Assembly: GCF_030272615.1 (NCBI RefSeq) | Contig: NC_081410.1 | Coordinates: forward strand, 568,435,152-568,499,151 | Reading direction: 5' to 3' | Length of the DNA stretch: 64,000 nucleotides | DNA from: Cryptomeria japonica | Lineage: Eukaryota > Streptophyta > Pinopsida > Cupressales > Cupressaceae | Shown here: positions 21,765-32,969 of the stretch, one piece after another | Position numbering within the stretch: position 1 is the stretch's first letter | How the letters are laid out: the number at the start of each line of letters is the position of its first letter | Position numbers and translations under genes: made by a program | The notes under the pieces: generated by a model | Database searches by the model: none | The model's input: the letters and a program-made list of their open reading frames with translations, nothing else | Told to the model about the DNA's origin: nothing

Positions 21765-24367
21765 TTATGGCGGATCATCAAAATCGAGCCTCTTCGATGC
21801 AGTACACAACTCTGTAGATGGCTGCAAAACCACAATTCAAAAGCCAAGTTAGAATTATTTTGTAGAAAATAGTTCACAATTAACAACATAACTATGCATT
21901 TAACTATAATTCCTTTGTAATTGAAATGTAGATTACCTCATTGGATGATCTCAGAGCTAATGTCTTTGCTCTCCTCTCCTTGTCACTCTTAGGAGTTTTC
22001 TTGAAGACAAACTTAAAAGGATCCATGTTATGGCCGAACCGCAAAGGGGGCTATTGTAGATTAAATGTACAATTAATACAGTGTACTAACATAAATACAT
22101 CAAAAACACTTAAAAGCTATAATATAGAGAACAATGACATACCAGTGCTTGAGATGCTTCTCCAATGGACTAAGGATGACTCACCATTGATGGAGAAACT
22201 GTTGCTATTACCTATACAAAAAATGATCAAAGATTAAATACAATTAATATAATGATAAGTATTGTGGGTTAAAAATAATTAATGTAATATACCAAATAAA
22301 AGTGTATCGGATCCCGAGATGCTTCTCCAGTGCACAAAGGAGGGCTCGCCATTGATGAAGCAACTATGGATATTTCTTGTATGAAAAAAATATAAGATTA
22401 TAATTTATCACAAGCGCATATGTACATGTGCATATGATCATGAAATCAAGAAAATAAAGTAGAGATACATACCTCCACCCTCTCTCGATCCACGGGTGAA
22501 TCAGGTGCATTCAACAAATCCACATAGCTCAATGGTTGTTGTAGATGTAAAATAGACAAAAAAACACTAATCAATCTACAAACCCCAACTAAGACAATTT
22601 CAACATTTTCAAACAATTGTACAACTAAAAATGTGTTCAATTACCTTCTTCCCACATTTTGGTGTCTTCGAGGAATTCTTTTGCATAGGACGAGACCTAG
22701 ACGCGGAGGGGGTACCCTAAAAAAACAAAATTAACATGAGATATTAGTACAGACAATATATTAAACACAATTTTAAAAAACTAAAATGAAATGACTTGCA
22801 TATTCCATCAAAACAATACATAAAAAAGGGTGTACAAAATATGATACCGTATAGCCTTGTAAGTCAAAATCGATTGCTGAGAGAGTGATGTCATCAATCT
22901 GGGACATTTGGTCCCCTGTCAACACCTACAAACCAAAAATTGGACCAAGCATTAAAGATAGTTAGTATATCTTGTAATTTTTTTGAATTCAAAGTGTACT
23001 ATTCTATTTTAACATGTTACAAAATTTATACCCAAGGCATCGAAGTTGCAGCTGTAGTAACTGCAGGAGGAGTATGGGATACCGCTGTTGCATCCAAAAA
23101 TGCATATTATTTTTATCAATTTAAATTGATGTATAAATGAAAATTCATTTATGTAATTACAAATTTAAAGTGACTAATAAATAAAATGCTATGAATTCAA
23201 ATCAACACACCTGTGTCTGTGACTGATGGGGAAACAACATCTCCATCAACTCCTCTGTCAGCGCCACATCCTTAGTCATGTGGGTCTGACATCTACTCCC
23301 GCAAATCGTGCGTGAATGAGATATGGATCCATCTGCAGTGGTCGTGTCATCCGTCCCTAAGAATATCCCCAAGCAATTGACACACACACGTTGAATGGGC
23401 TCTTTGTCACCACCTGGAGCAACTAATGGCTCATCATCCAGTACAAGAGGGTGTGCTAATTGTGTCCCATGCTGGATGATGGTACCGGTCAATGTTGTGG
23501 CTGCCTGAAGAGTTTGTAGCTCCATTGACTCTTTCAGCTCTACTAGGACAACCTGATGCACCTTAGGTTTGGGTGCTAGGGGCAACGACTCTCCGGGGCT
23601 ACTCGCCTACGGGCTCTAGGTCTATCTTGGGCAGAGCCGCCACCTCTACCATGGAACTCTCTCATGTCAAAATAGTTTGGCCGCACATTGAGGACAAACT
23701 CACAGTATACTTTTCTCAAAAAATACAATGACACCTCATAATTATTACAAGGTGGATCATCAAAGACCATCCGCCACCTCTGCCAAAAAATATTCTTCAT
23801 CTGCACATTGGTACACCACTGTATGAGAAACCTCTTTGCATTAAAAGGTAATGACTAACCAATTTTAGGATAAAAAAAAAGGGCACATATTGGTTGTTTA
23901 CTAATATTTTTATTTTTCACTCCCTCGTATGATAACCCACTAGCATAGTATTGACGACACATATCCCTAAAGTTTCCCCATTTTGTAATTTGTGTGGAAA
24001 CGACTGTGGCACCACTAGCTAATGTTTCTAGGCTAGTGGTGAGGGATTTATGATGCTCAAGCTCAGATGTTTTCAATTTATTAACTAGTCTATTTATTTT
24101 AGATGTGTTTTGCCCTAACTGATTAATCAATTGCTCTTGTGTTTTAAGTGTATGGTCAAAAGGAGGAACTAGAGGTGCATCTAGTGGATTTTGTTCGGGG
24201 TTTATAGGAGGTACATTTTGTTGTTGTTGTGGAATATCGGAATTTGGTTTTTGAAACAAAAAATAAAAAAACCTAATCAAAATAAACAAAATTAAATTCA
24301 AAACGTAAAACAAATTGAATAAACGAGAAAGAAAGACAAAAATTAAGAAAAACTAACCTTGATCCAT
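21765..24367 (-). pseudogene. Transposon second gene, multi-exon, unknown function
   Basis: Convergent to the transposase. A short first exon (24367-24358, MDQ) precedes a long exon (about 24272-23211) with a Gln/Pro/Asn-rich start, coiled-coil-like LGQNTSKINRLVNKLKTSEL, and WQRWRMVFDDPPCNNYEVSL. It has one TAG at 23855-23857 and a frameshift near 23590. Small exons bounded by GT/AG follow: 23084-23032, then one encoding QMSQIDDITLSAIDFDLQ (about 22915-22848), then GTPSASRSRPMQKN (about 22718-22646), then DLLNAPDSPVDRERVE (ending near 22473). Two similar exons with INGE.S.VHWRSIS follow near 22380-22310 and 22215-22143, then 22050-21937 (DPFKFVFKKTPKSDKER) and 21821-21765 (stop). No domain is recognised. 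An accessory or DNA-binding role is possible by analogy with two-gene transposons only. Confidence 0.6.
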
Positions 24368-24486
24368 AGCGTTTGGTGGAGAAATGTGGCAACCCGTTTG
24401 CGGTTTCATGGAGGAAAAGGAGGAAGAAACGTCGTGGTCATGGGAAAATAAGACCCAGTTCTTTTTTAAAAAGCTTTTTTTGACAG

Positions 24487-24730
24487 GTACTGCTTACGCG
24501 GTTTTTAAGGGCTTATGAGCATGTACGCGCTCATTTTCCTAAAAGCAGCGTGTATGCGCTCACTTTCCTAAAGACAATGCGTATGTGCTCACTTTCCTAA
24601 AGACAGCGCACACGCGCTCACTTTCCTAAAGACATTGTGTACGCGATATCTGTTTTTTAGGCTCGAGAACAATGGACCTAAGCGTGTACGCGGTGATTTC
24701 AAATTTTAGAACTGTGTACGCGCTGTTTGT
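24487..24730 (-). repeat. Right subterminal repeat region (29-bp units)
   Basis: Units of about 29 bp (AGCGTGTATGCGCTCACTTTCCTAAA type) run from about 24517 to 24650. Three more GTGTACGCG motifs follow at about 24636, 24684 and 24714, within 80 bp of the right terminus. On the reverse strand the unit reads AGCGCATACACGC, sharing AGCGCATA with the left-end 29-bp units, so the two ends form inverted subterminal repeats. The GTACGCG stem is largely self-complementary. Confidence 0.8.
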
Positions 24731-24753
24731 TTTTTCATGTTTTTTTTGGGTGG

Positions 24754-24790
24754 TGTCCACTTTTCTGACCACCATATTTGTGCACATACC
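24754..24790 (-). repeat. Right terminal inverted repeat
   Basis: Read inward from 24790 on the - strand: GGTATGTGCACAAATATGGT, then GGTCAGAAAAGTGGACA. It is followed on the + strand by the TSD copy TAGATG at 24791-24796. Confidence 0.85.
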
Positions 24791-24796
24791 TAGATG

Positions 24797-25370
24797 ACAT
24801 CCATAGAGGGGTCAACTCAGTCACCAAGCTAAGAAAAGCTAATGAGAATGCATTTAGACAACTAGGTAAGCAAAATACACAAATTGTGAGAATTGGATTA
24901 AGGCAAAATAAGTAAATTTTATTCATATGAAGGCAAGACAACTTTACAGATATAAAAAAAACATAAATTTTCTACAAACGAAAGAAAGAATATCCATGTA
25001 ACAAGGTTACAAAATTGCCTTTATAGCTCAGGTATAACTAAGATGAGTTACAGTCAAGAAACCCTAACCCTACCTAGGGTTAGTTTACAAAATATCATAA
25101 AGAAGGATCAAATCAAAGATTGATTTGATAGTGTGTATATCATCTCTGTAGACATCTATCCCACTAGGGAAAAGCAAAAATATCCCTACAGAAGAAGAAA
25201 TCTTTGCGCAAGAGATGTCTGAGTACACTTTGCAAAACCAAAAGTCTCCATTCTGCATTGAAGTGTCACGAGTGGTGTCTGGAATCGATCAGCGAGTTCC
25301 AATCTAAAGTAACGACTAAAATCCACGATGGTTGCACTAATACATTTGGCCTAAAATTCCAACAGAGGTT
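24797..25370. other. Noncoding flank of the transposon, possible LTR remnant
   Basis: No gene. TGTGAGAATTGG at 24885 and ATCCCTACA at 25190 would be the ends of a - strand LTR (TGTAGGGA...TTCTCACA), but the flanking 5-mers do not match. AAACCCTAACCCTACC near 25058 is telomere-like only by chance length. Confidence 0.35.
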
Positions 25371-25371
25371 T

Positions 25372-25557
25372 CCGACGGAGAAGGTATATTGTGACCAAAT
25401 TTGATTTTTTTTTGAAAAATGCCTGCATTCGTCGGAATTCCGATGATAATTCAACATTTGGTTTTGACGGAGAAGGAATTGGCAATGAAATTTGTGTGTT
25501 TTTTGAAAAAGTGCCCGCGTTCGTCGAAATTCTGACGACCATGGGCATTACTTAAAA
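25372..25557. repeat. 93-bp repeat pair with GTCGGAATTCCGA palindromes
   Basis: GACGGAGAAGG starts at 25373 and 25466. Each copy continues through a T-rich stretch, TTTTGAAAAA, TGCC(T/C)GC(A/G)TTCGTCG and a palindromic GTCGGAATTCCGA-type core (perfect in copy 1, decayed in copy 2). The same core recurs at 35866-36232. Confidence 0.75.
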
Positions 25558-25559
25558 AA

Positions 25560-26235
25560 AAAGAATAAAAGACCAAGTCATTGGAATAAACATTAATCCC
25601 ACCTCTTCGTCCCGTCAACCTCTGTGATATTCACAAAAAAATTGGGCATTACAAGGAGGGAAATTGTTCTGGATTGGGGTGCCGCCAAGATCCGATTGAA
25701 GAAAAAAGGTAGGGTAATCAACCAATTCATTCACAGGATGTTTTCTTGAAGAAAAAATTGTTATGTTTGTGACAATATGTCGAATTTGCTTGATGTAGTG
25801 ATGAAATTGTTTGAATTTTACATAGGAGGTTGCATTTGTGTTGGTTGATGATCAAGTTGTATCTTTCTTATAATGAATTTTACTGCTCATAATTTTTTTT
25901 CCCTAGCTCATATTCATTGTCTAGTAGAAAAAGAGATAAATAAGATTGAATTGGATGGTTGATCAAATGAAATGATCAATCATCCTCTTTATAGGCATAA
26001 CCTCTTAGGGAAAACCCTAATTAAGGAGCGAGATGACCTAAAACTACATGATCAAATAGGGAAGAACCACAGATTGTGTCACTCTTGTATTCGACATCCA
26101 CTGGAAGTGGCCTGAACGTAGGCTCTATCTGAGGAGCTTACCTTGGGTATGGATGCTGGTATATATGGCTGTGACAAAAACTCCTTGTTGCAGGATTGTG
26201 AGACCACTATATAGTGATCAAGTGCCATTTTTTTT
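25560..26235. other. Noncoding DNA, nothing recognised
   Basis: AT-rich; open frames are short on both strands. No splice-consistent or motif-bearing sequence was found. Confidence 0.4.
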
Positions 26236-26628
26236 TGGTGTTTTGGAAGGGAGGATAAGTGTATCATGATAGGAAGGTGGTATAAAATGGAAGCTGAGAG
26301 GTATAAGGTTATGAGGTGTGGGTTAGGATAAGATAGGGAGGTAAGTGATGAAGGATGTAATGGTGAAAGAGTAAGTTAGGATATGTTAGGGGTTTGGAAG
26401 GTAGGAAAGTGAATGGGGAGAGATAAAAGGATGTGAAGGATGGAATGGGGTTAGCTAGGTGAAGTAAAAGTAAATGTGCATGAGGTTAAGGTTTAGGATA
26501 GGATGTAAGAAAGTGAAGGAGGTTAAGAGAGGGGATATGAAAGGTAGATGGAAGGTAATAATGATAGGAAGTGAGGTAAAGGTTATGAGGTGTGGGTTAG
26601 AAAATAGGGTGTAGGAAATGGAAGGAAG
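26236..26628 (+). other. C-depleted, purine-rich tract
   Basis: Across about 390 bases the + strand has only about five C residues, while G is abundant (GGAAGG, GTGGG, GGTAAG words). AAGGTTATGAGGTGTGGGTTAG appears at about 26305 and again at about 26578, so part of the tract is internally repeated. Long - strand open frames follow from the composition. Confidence 0.8.
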
Positions 26629-29190
26629 GGTCATCCATGTCGTAGTGCTTCAAGAGGAGGACATTCACATGAGGGACAAGAAGAGTCATATCACTTTGAG
26701 AGTTTTCACCAAGATGAGTAGCCCGAGTATGGACCTCAAATCTTACAAGCCTTATATAATTTGATAGGTGTGATACAGGATAGGTTTTCACCCACAACAG
26801 AGACACCTCATGAGGATCCACTTGTAGTAGAGGAGAACATACTTGCATCTTGGGAGCTTATTAGGAGTTTGCCTTGAATTTGGGAAATACACATAGAGGA
26901 GATAGAAGATTGATCAATACAAATTACCTAGCCTCATCATGCATAAATACAAGAGGTATAGACTATAGCAAGCACATATCATGAGCCAAAGGATCATATT
27001 CGAGAGTTTCTTTGTCTCCAATCCTCTACATTTTTAAGATCCACAAATGGGATTGAGGCTAAGTCTTGGTTACTTAGCTTGGACTTATGCTTTGGGTTGC
27101 ATCTATATGTGAGAAACCTAAAGGCATAATTTGTAATGCAATTTTTGAGAGGACTTGCTTCCACCTTGTGGTACTGGGAGGATAAAATGCACCAACTCAC
27201 ATTGGAAACCCTCTCATGGAATACCATTTTGGAGTGCTTCAAAGTGTGTTCTATTTCAAAATATTTTTGACAGAGATGCATAGATGAGTTTCATAATTTA
27301 AATAATGAGGTTTCGTAGTGGCTCAACATGAAAGTTAGTTTTTGGAGTTCTTGTAGTTTGTAGATTACATTCAAGACAAGTTACTTGTCAATTATTTCAT
27401 TAGGGGAAAGCCCAAAATTTCAGTTTTCCTACACATGGCCAATCCAAATGACTTTAGGGTTGCTATGGCAAAGTCTCTTATGGAAAATGAGGTACATGGG
27501 AGGACACAAGAGACATGAGAGAAGTTTGTAACCTTGATCAAGGGACTAAAGTGTCCATAGGCCTCCCCATCCTTCATAGGAGAATTTAGACTCACTATAG
27601 GATTTCAAAGAAAAACCTAATAGTATCAATATTAGGGACAAAGGTCTAGAGCATAGTAGGGGCCATAAGATAGTCACATGTGACCATCATCGACACAAGG
27701 ATATTTTAGATACGAGAGACTATAGGGCTATCAAGCTAGGCCTTCTATGACTCAACAACCTTTTAGGGGAGAATCTAGTGTTTTTAATAGTTAGGATCTT
27801 CTAATTATGGTGGGGCCTAGCCAACACAAGGTTATATGAGAGGCACATGTTATGTATATGTTAGTATTAGACAGAGAGTGCCCACAAGGTTTTAGAGTAG
27901 GTGGACACCATCCTAGGATGTCAAAGTAGATAGTTGATATGTGGGTCTTTACCCTCCCAACCACTCAACATATACCACCATGGGTCTTTACCCTCCCAAA
28001 AACCCAAAGGTCAAAGGAAGATTCACTGCTGCAACACTCACTTGTTGTGATAGTCTCAAGCACTTAGGACAATCACTCCTTTCATGTCCATTCTTCTTCA
28101 CACAACACTCTCTAACATTAATTATGATGATAGTGTACCTCCTTAAACCTTCCACCAACACCAAACTCTTTCCCAATCTCGCTAATGGACTAACTCAACT
28201 CACTATCAAATTGTGATAGTCAATGCAAGGTTTAGGACAATAGTTAGGATCTTATAATTATGGTGGGGCCTAGCCAACATAGGGTTACATGAGATAGGGG
28301 TAAGTTCAACAGTGATGTGTATTAGATTGTCATCAAAGTTCCTTGTTAGTGTTACTTTGTATCAGCATTAACCACTTATTGTCATTTCATTATAATCAGT
28401 TTGTTATTCCTTATAAGAATTTGTAGTATTACCATAATTTGCATAACCTGAATATGGTTGTATTATGTATTCTCAAGATTATGTGTAGATATATATATTT
28501 ATATGTATAATGTCTGGGAGTAACGTTATGTTATTTTAATGTTGTTTGAATAAATAGATAAAATTTACCTTCTTAACTTAATATGATATGTTAATTGTCA
28601 TTGACTTGATTAAGAACATCTTAATTTATATTCAATGATGCACAAATCTGAATTTAAATATGTATATCATACTGGCTGATATATACTCTAATGCTAACTC
28701 AGGAAATTCATGCTTATACGTACTTGACACTGAACTTACCCCTGTCTTTATCCCTGCTGGTAGAATATCATTATTTATCTTGTATGCTCTCTAAACTTGG
28801 GCATTAAGGTTGTCCTATGCATTATCACATGACTATTTTTTCTTGTTCTTAGGGTTGCCTATTGCTCTAAACATGATTAGGCTTTTTCACTATGTTGACT
28901 ACCACCTTTAATGGACTTCCATCATGAAGACTTATTACTATTGCCCTCTTTGATTGTCACAAGATGACTAAAATGTTTGCATAGGCAACTAGATCTATTC
29001 ATGTGAGCTCTCTTCATAATATTGGTAATTTTCATACTTTGATCGTAAGGATACACAATATTGCTACAAGAATTGAGTGGGCATACACAATATTCTGGTG
29101 CATTCGTCACAGGTAAATATGCTAAATGAAAATTGTTTCAAATTGAATACTTTACCAATAATCTAATTGATGTTGAGTTCCAACATAAAG
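26629..29190. other. Degenerate intergenic DNA with short direct repeats
   Basis: No gene is assigned. Frames of 60-95 codons on the - strand at 26597-27595 lack any recognised domain. GGGTCTTTACCCTCCCAA occurs twice, 40 bp apart (27942 and 27982). A 54-bp direct repeat is listed separately. Confidence 0.4.
27787..28293. repeat. 54-bp direct repeat flanking a 400-bp segment
   Basis: ATAGTTAGGATCTTCTAATT and the following 34 bp (GGTGGGGCCTAGCCAACA core) at 27787-27840 recur at 28240-28293 with about five differences. This could be an unequal duplication or the remains of an element with direct terminal repeats; no inverted ends were seen. Confidence 0.75.
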
Positions 29191-29219
29191 TGACTATATA
29201 TTTTTTCAAATAAGCAAGC

Positions 29220-29926
29220 AATGATAGCAATGTGCATGACATTGGAATGCAACCTACTAATTGTGAAACACCACCTGCACATGAAGGTCCGGATGTGCAT
29301 CCCAATAGTGGAGGTATTCATTTGCTATTCAAATTTTTTTATGTAATTATTAATACAATTAAACATCTTAATTTGTAATTAGAGTAGTAATTAATGTAAC
29401 CTTTTTTGTTAATGTTTTAGAGCATGTAGTTGGTGGTGACCAAGTGGAGCATGATCTAGGTACACAACATCAGGAACGTGATGTTCCCCAATCAGGTAAA
29501 GATGACCACTATTATTCCTTTAAACAAATATAATTGCAATTGGTGTTCAGCATTAATGTAACCTTTAGTATTTCAACTCCAGATGATCTAGAGGGTGTTC
29601 AACATGTTGAGGTTGAGGCTAGACAAAATGATGTGGCCCCATCAGGTAAAGAGCGCAACAATTATGTTCTCTAAATTAATGAAATACTTGTAACAATAAT
29701 AAAAAATGTTTTGAATTTAACCGATTTCTTTGTTATTGTAGAGGACCCCCCTTCGCTTCAGTGTCCTCGTCCTTAGTATAGGACAAGGCATACATCGAGA
29801 TCACGAGCAGAGGGCAGAACAACCGCAGAGGGGGGAAATGATGAAGAAATCGATGCTCCACTTAGTCTTTTCATAGCTTCAAAGAAAAAACAAAAAAAAG
29901 AAATGATTGTAATCTACCTTATTTGA
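29220..29926 (+). pseudogene. Four-exon gene remnant with phase-1 introns, unknown product
   Basis: Exons end or start at clean splice sites: to 29313 (GAG|GTATTC), 29421-29495 (TTTTAG|...TCAG|GTAAAG), 29583-29645 (CTCCAG|...TCAG|GTAAAG), and 29742-29926 (TTGTAG|...TGA). All three introns are phase 1. Translation gives TNCETPPAHEGPDVHPNSG, then VGGDQVEHDLGTQHQERDV, then EGVQHVEVEARQNDVAPS, then a basic C-terminus TRHTSRSRAEGRTTAE and SLFIASKKKQKKEM. One in-frame TAG interrupts the last exon after PSLQCPRP. The upstream exons are not recognised. Such disordered, basic C-termini are common in plant transposon genes; that is only a guess. Confidence 0.5.
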
Positions 29927-32900
29927 TAATGACTGATTTTTATGTGTTAATGAATATAATTATGTGCTAATGAATGGTTATGAATGATATGTGTTAATTA
30001 ATATTGATGAATGTTGCATGTTAATTAATGTTAATCAATGTTATGTGTTAATGAACGTTATGTGATATTAATGAATGAATGTTATATTTTATTAATGGTA
30101 GAAAGAATGAATGAATGAATGTTATAAGATGTTAACGGGGAATTTAGAGTGATGTTAGTTGGGGGGGGGGGGGGGGGGGGTGGGGGGGCGAGGGGCCAAA
30201 TAAGCTTCCACCTTCACGTGGTTGGCCCTGTTAAGTAGAGAATATTAAACTATTCTCGAAACCAAGCGAAGTTCAATAAGATAACACACTTTTCAATATT
30301 TCATTATGTTGCACAGTTAATCTTATTGAATAATGTATATTGAATCTTAGTTGCAGGGTCCAATAGAGCCAACACAAACAACAACAACACAAGTTGTTGG
30401 GTATAATGAACTCCCATATTGTCTTGTATGTACACTAATAATATGAGTTGCTTCTAGTGTTGATATCCATGGCGCGACTGCAAAAGTTATGAATATGCCT
30501 CATCCTTGTAAGTTTTTTTTATTACTTGTCATTTTGTTTAGCATTTTGTTACTTCATGAATGAGATGTTTTCAGAAGTCTATTCCATGAATAGCTCTCTC
30601 TTGTATGCTTTATGATTGATGTGTCTTCAACATGTCCACCCCATGAGAACCTTTCTCATATATTATTGTACCTTATGTGTATTTATGTATTACTTCATGG
30701 TTTACATGTATGATTCATGCCTTGCATGTATTCATATGTATGGTTTGTGCTTTACATAGCTCCTTCATGCCTTATGAGCATTACTTCATGCCTTGCAGTC
30801 TTCTCAAAATATTGCAAAATCATTCAACTAGAAAAAGAGTAGTATAGGCTACATACCAAAATAAATTAGATCTCTCTTTTATTTCCTCACTTTCTTCCCT
30901 ATTTTCTTCCTCCCTTAATTATCACTTCCCTTTTTCTTTATTTTTCCTTGATATAACTAACCTTTTCTCCTTAATGTTCTTCATGAATCCAAAGACTCCT
31001 TTACACTCCCCACTTTACATCCATGGCAACTACCTCCATAACTTTACTTAGTGTGAAGTAAATATTCTCTTCTACCATGGCCTTCATATATCCTTTCAAA
31101 TATTACCATCCATATATATATCGACCTCATTCTAAGACTTTGAATCTGCCTCTTCTACCTCATTATGTGACAACAAAATGTGAGGATTTAAGAGAAGCTT
31201 CAAATCATAATAGCCCTTAGCATTGGTTAAGAAATAGTCTCATATTATGCCTCCTAGATTGGATGGATCTGATCCTCATCACACTATTCAGCTTTGTCCT
31301 CCTCATTGGATTGTTTGCACTCATGATGACAGAATTGTGAAGATTATATTTCAACAATTTTTCATTTTTTATTCTCACTTCCGATTCAACGAGAATCGGT
31401 TAAGATATCCTTTCGGTGAAATATTTTTGTCCACCTTTGGTCAATGAAAATAAATGTATTGTCATGTATAAAAGAGAGGATGGATGGTGGGCACGTAGTC
31501 CCACAAAGAGACATTTAATACAATGTATATTAAGACGTACAGTCTAAAAAAGTCCACAATATATATTAAACTACCATATGAAATTGAAGAGCAGCAAGTC
31601 GATCTTTCCTATCCCTAGCCTATTGTGCCTTGTTACACAATATGAATAGAACCTCAACATCGTTGATCATACTCACCACTTTTTATTTTAAAATTCAACA
31701 TCCGCCTCATTTCTAATGTTGGTAAGGTTCACTATTTTTAAAAGAGTATTATATAAAAGATTTGATGGAACAAAATTGATAGAGGAAAAGAATAACAACA
31801 TTATATTTTAGATGTTAAATGTTTTTTAATATATAAATGTGATAATTAATATTTTGGGAGTATTTAAGGATAAGGAGATCATTCTTCTATTTGATAGTCT
31901 ATCGCCATCCTTATGTTATATTGTACTTTTGTTCTAGGAAAGCTTTTGATCTTTTGCAATTAGTGTGGGTTTTTTAAGGTGACTCTTTATATGTCCTAAA
32001 ATTGTATGAGCCTAATAGCTTCTACTCTTGTTGATAGTTTGGTGGCTCTGAACAATGGCTTCTTCGAAGAAGCGTGATCCTTGTAATTTTGGCCTTCCAT
32101 GATGTGAAAAGAGGTTATGTTATGAATAATGGTCCAGATGATGTAGTTATTTCTTATTATATTGAGTATGCGTAAATTTGGGCTTCCTTGGCTATGGTCA
32201 CTATTTTCTACTAACTATTGTGATTGAGTGTGATTTGAGCATGGAATTCACGTAATCAAGAGGGTGGAAACAATCTTCAAGTGTTAGGGGGTACACAACC
32301 TTGACCAAGGGATGAAAGTATTGGGAAAGTACAAGTGATTCATGTGTAGATCAATGTATCATTCACCTATTAATTCCTAGCAACATTCTCAAATAAACAA
32401 GAAAAGAGGTATGTTGAGTGCACATATACATTTTATGTTGCCATGATATAAGTAAGATATCAAACATGTAACTTAGATTGATTTGCAATTTCATTCATAA
32501 ATATTAGATCTTCCTTGTGGATTTTTGAATGCATAATGTCTCATTGATTTCAATATCTTTATCACAAGTACTCTTTTCAACATGAAACTCCACTCATTGA
32601 GGTCTCTTACTAAATGCAAGTTAGTTATCCTATCAATGATGATACATTTTGCATGCATTTTATGGGGAAATATTGATAATAGCTATGGTTGGGTTGTTCA
32701 TTGTTTTGTGAAAATATATACAAGTAGATTGGGACATTAGAGTTATAAACACTGTAAATTGTGTTTGAGATCATTGTCCTAATTGTAACAGTCAATCACC
32801 ATTGGCCCAAGGCCACACCAACACTGTTGTGACACCAAGGTTTGTGCATATTGGTGTAAGGGCTACTCTTAGGACATTTCATTACCATTACATATCCACA

Positions 32901-32960
32901 CCTGGGGTTCCCAAACACAACTTGTTTGAGTAGGTAGTATCACTGGTAAGTTTGCGATTG
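29927..32960. other. Noncoding DNA, nothing recognised
   Basis: ATGAATG-rich simple sequence at 29935-30120 (GAATGAATGAATGTTAT). The remainder has only short frames without motifs. Confidence 0.4.
30161..30188. repeat. Poly(G) run
   Basis: Twenty G residues (30161-30180), one T, then seven more G. A long homopolymer like this is prone to length error in sequencing and could form a G-quadruplex. Confidence 0.95.
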
Positions 32961-32969
32961 TCACAATTG

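Larger units (their letters stand above)
6798..24790. mobile_element. TIR DNA transposon with two convergent genes, superfamily unassigned
   Basis: The left end (6798) reads GGTAAGTGCACAAAGATGGT and the reverse complement of the right end (24790) reads GGTATGTGCACAAATATGGT. The next five bases (GGTCA region) also match, giving 23 of 25 identical, and a shared AGTGGACAC follows after a short gap. TAGATG flanks both ends (6792-6797 and 24791-24796), so the target duplication is 6 bp. Inside are 29-bp-period subterminal repeats near both ends, a + strand transposase pseudogene, a - strand multi-exon gene, and tandem arrays between them. Length is 17,993 bp, or about 10.1 kb without the nested LINE. 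The convergent two-gene layout recalls Mutator-like autonomous elements, but 6-bp TSDs do not fit MULE (usually 9), hAT (8) or CACTA (3). Ends and TSD are seen; membership is unresolved. Confidence 0.85.

Noticed and set aside
25050-25085. Telomere-like AAACCCTAACCCTA
   Set aside because: Only about two heptamers; AACCCTA words are common in plant LTRs.
24885-25190. LTR with TGTGAG...CCTACA ends
   Set aside because: Ends are plausible but the flanking 5-mers (CAAAT and GAAGA) do not match and no second copy is in the window; kept only as a remark.
27988-28176. Zinc-knuckle-like CVKKNGHERSDC on the - strand
   Set aside because: Spacing does not fit CX2CX4HX4C and no gag or ORF1 context surrounds it.
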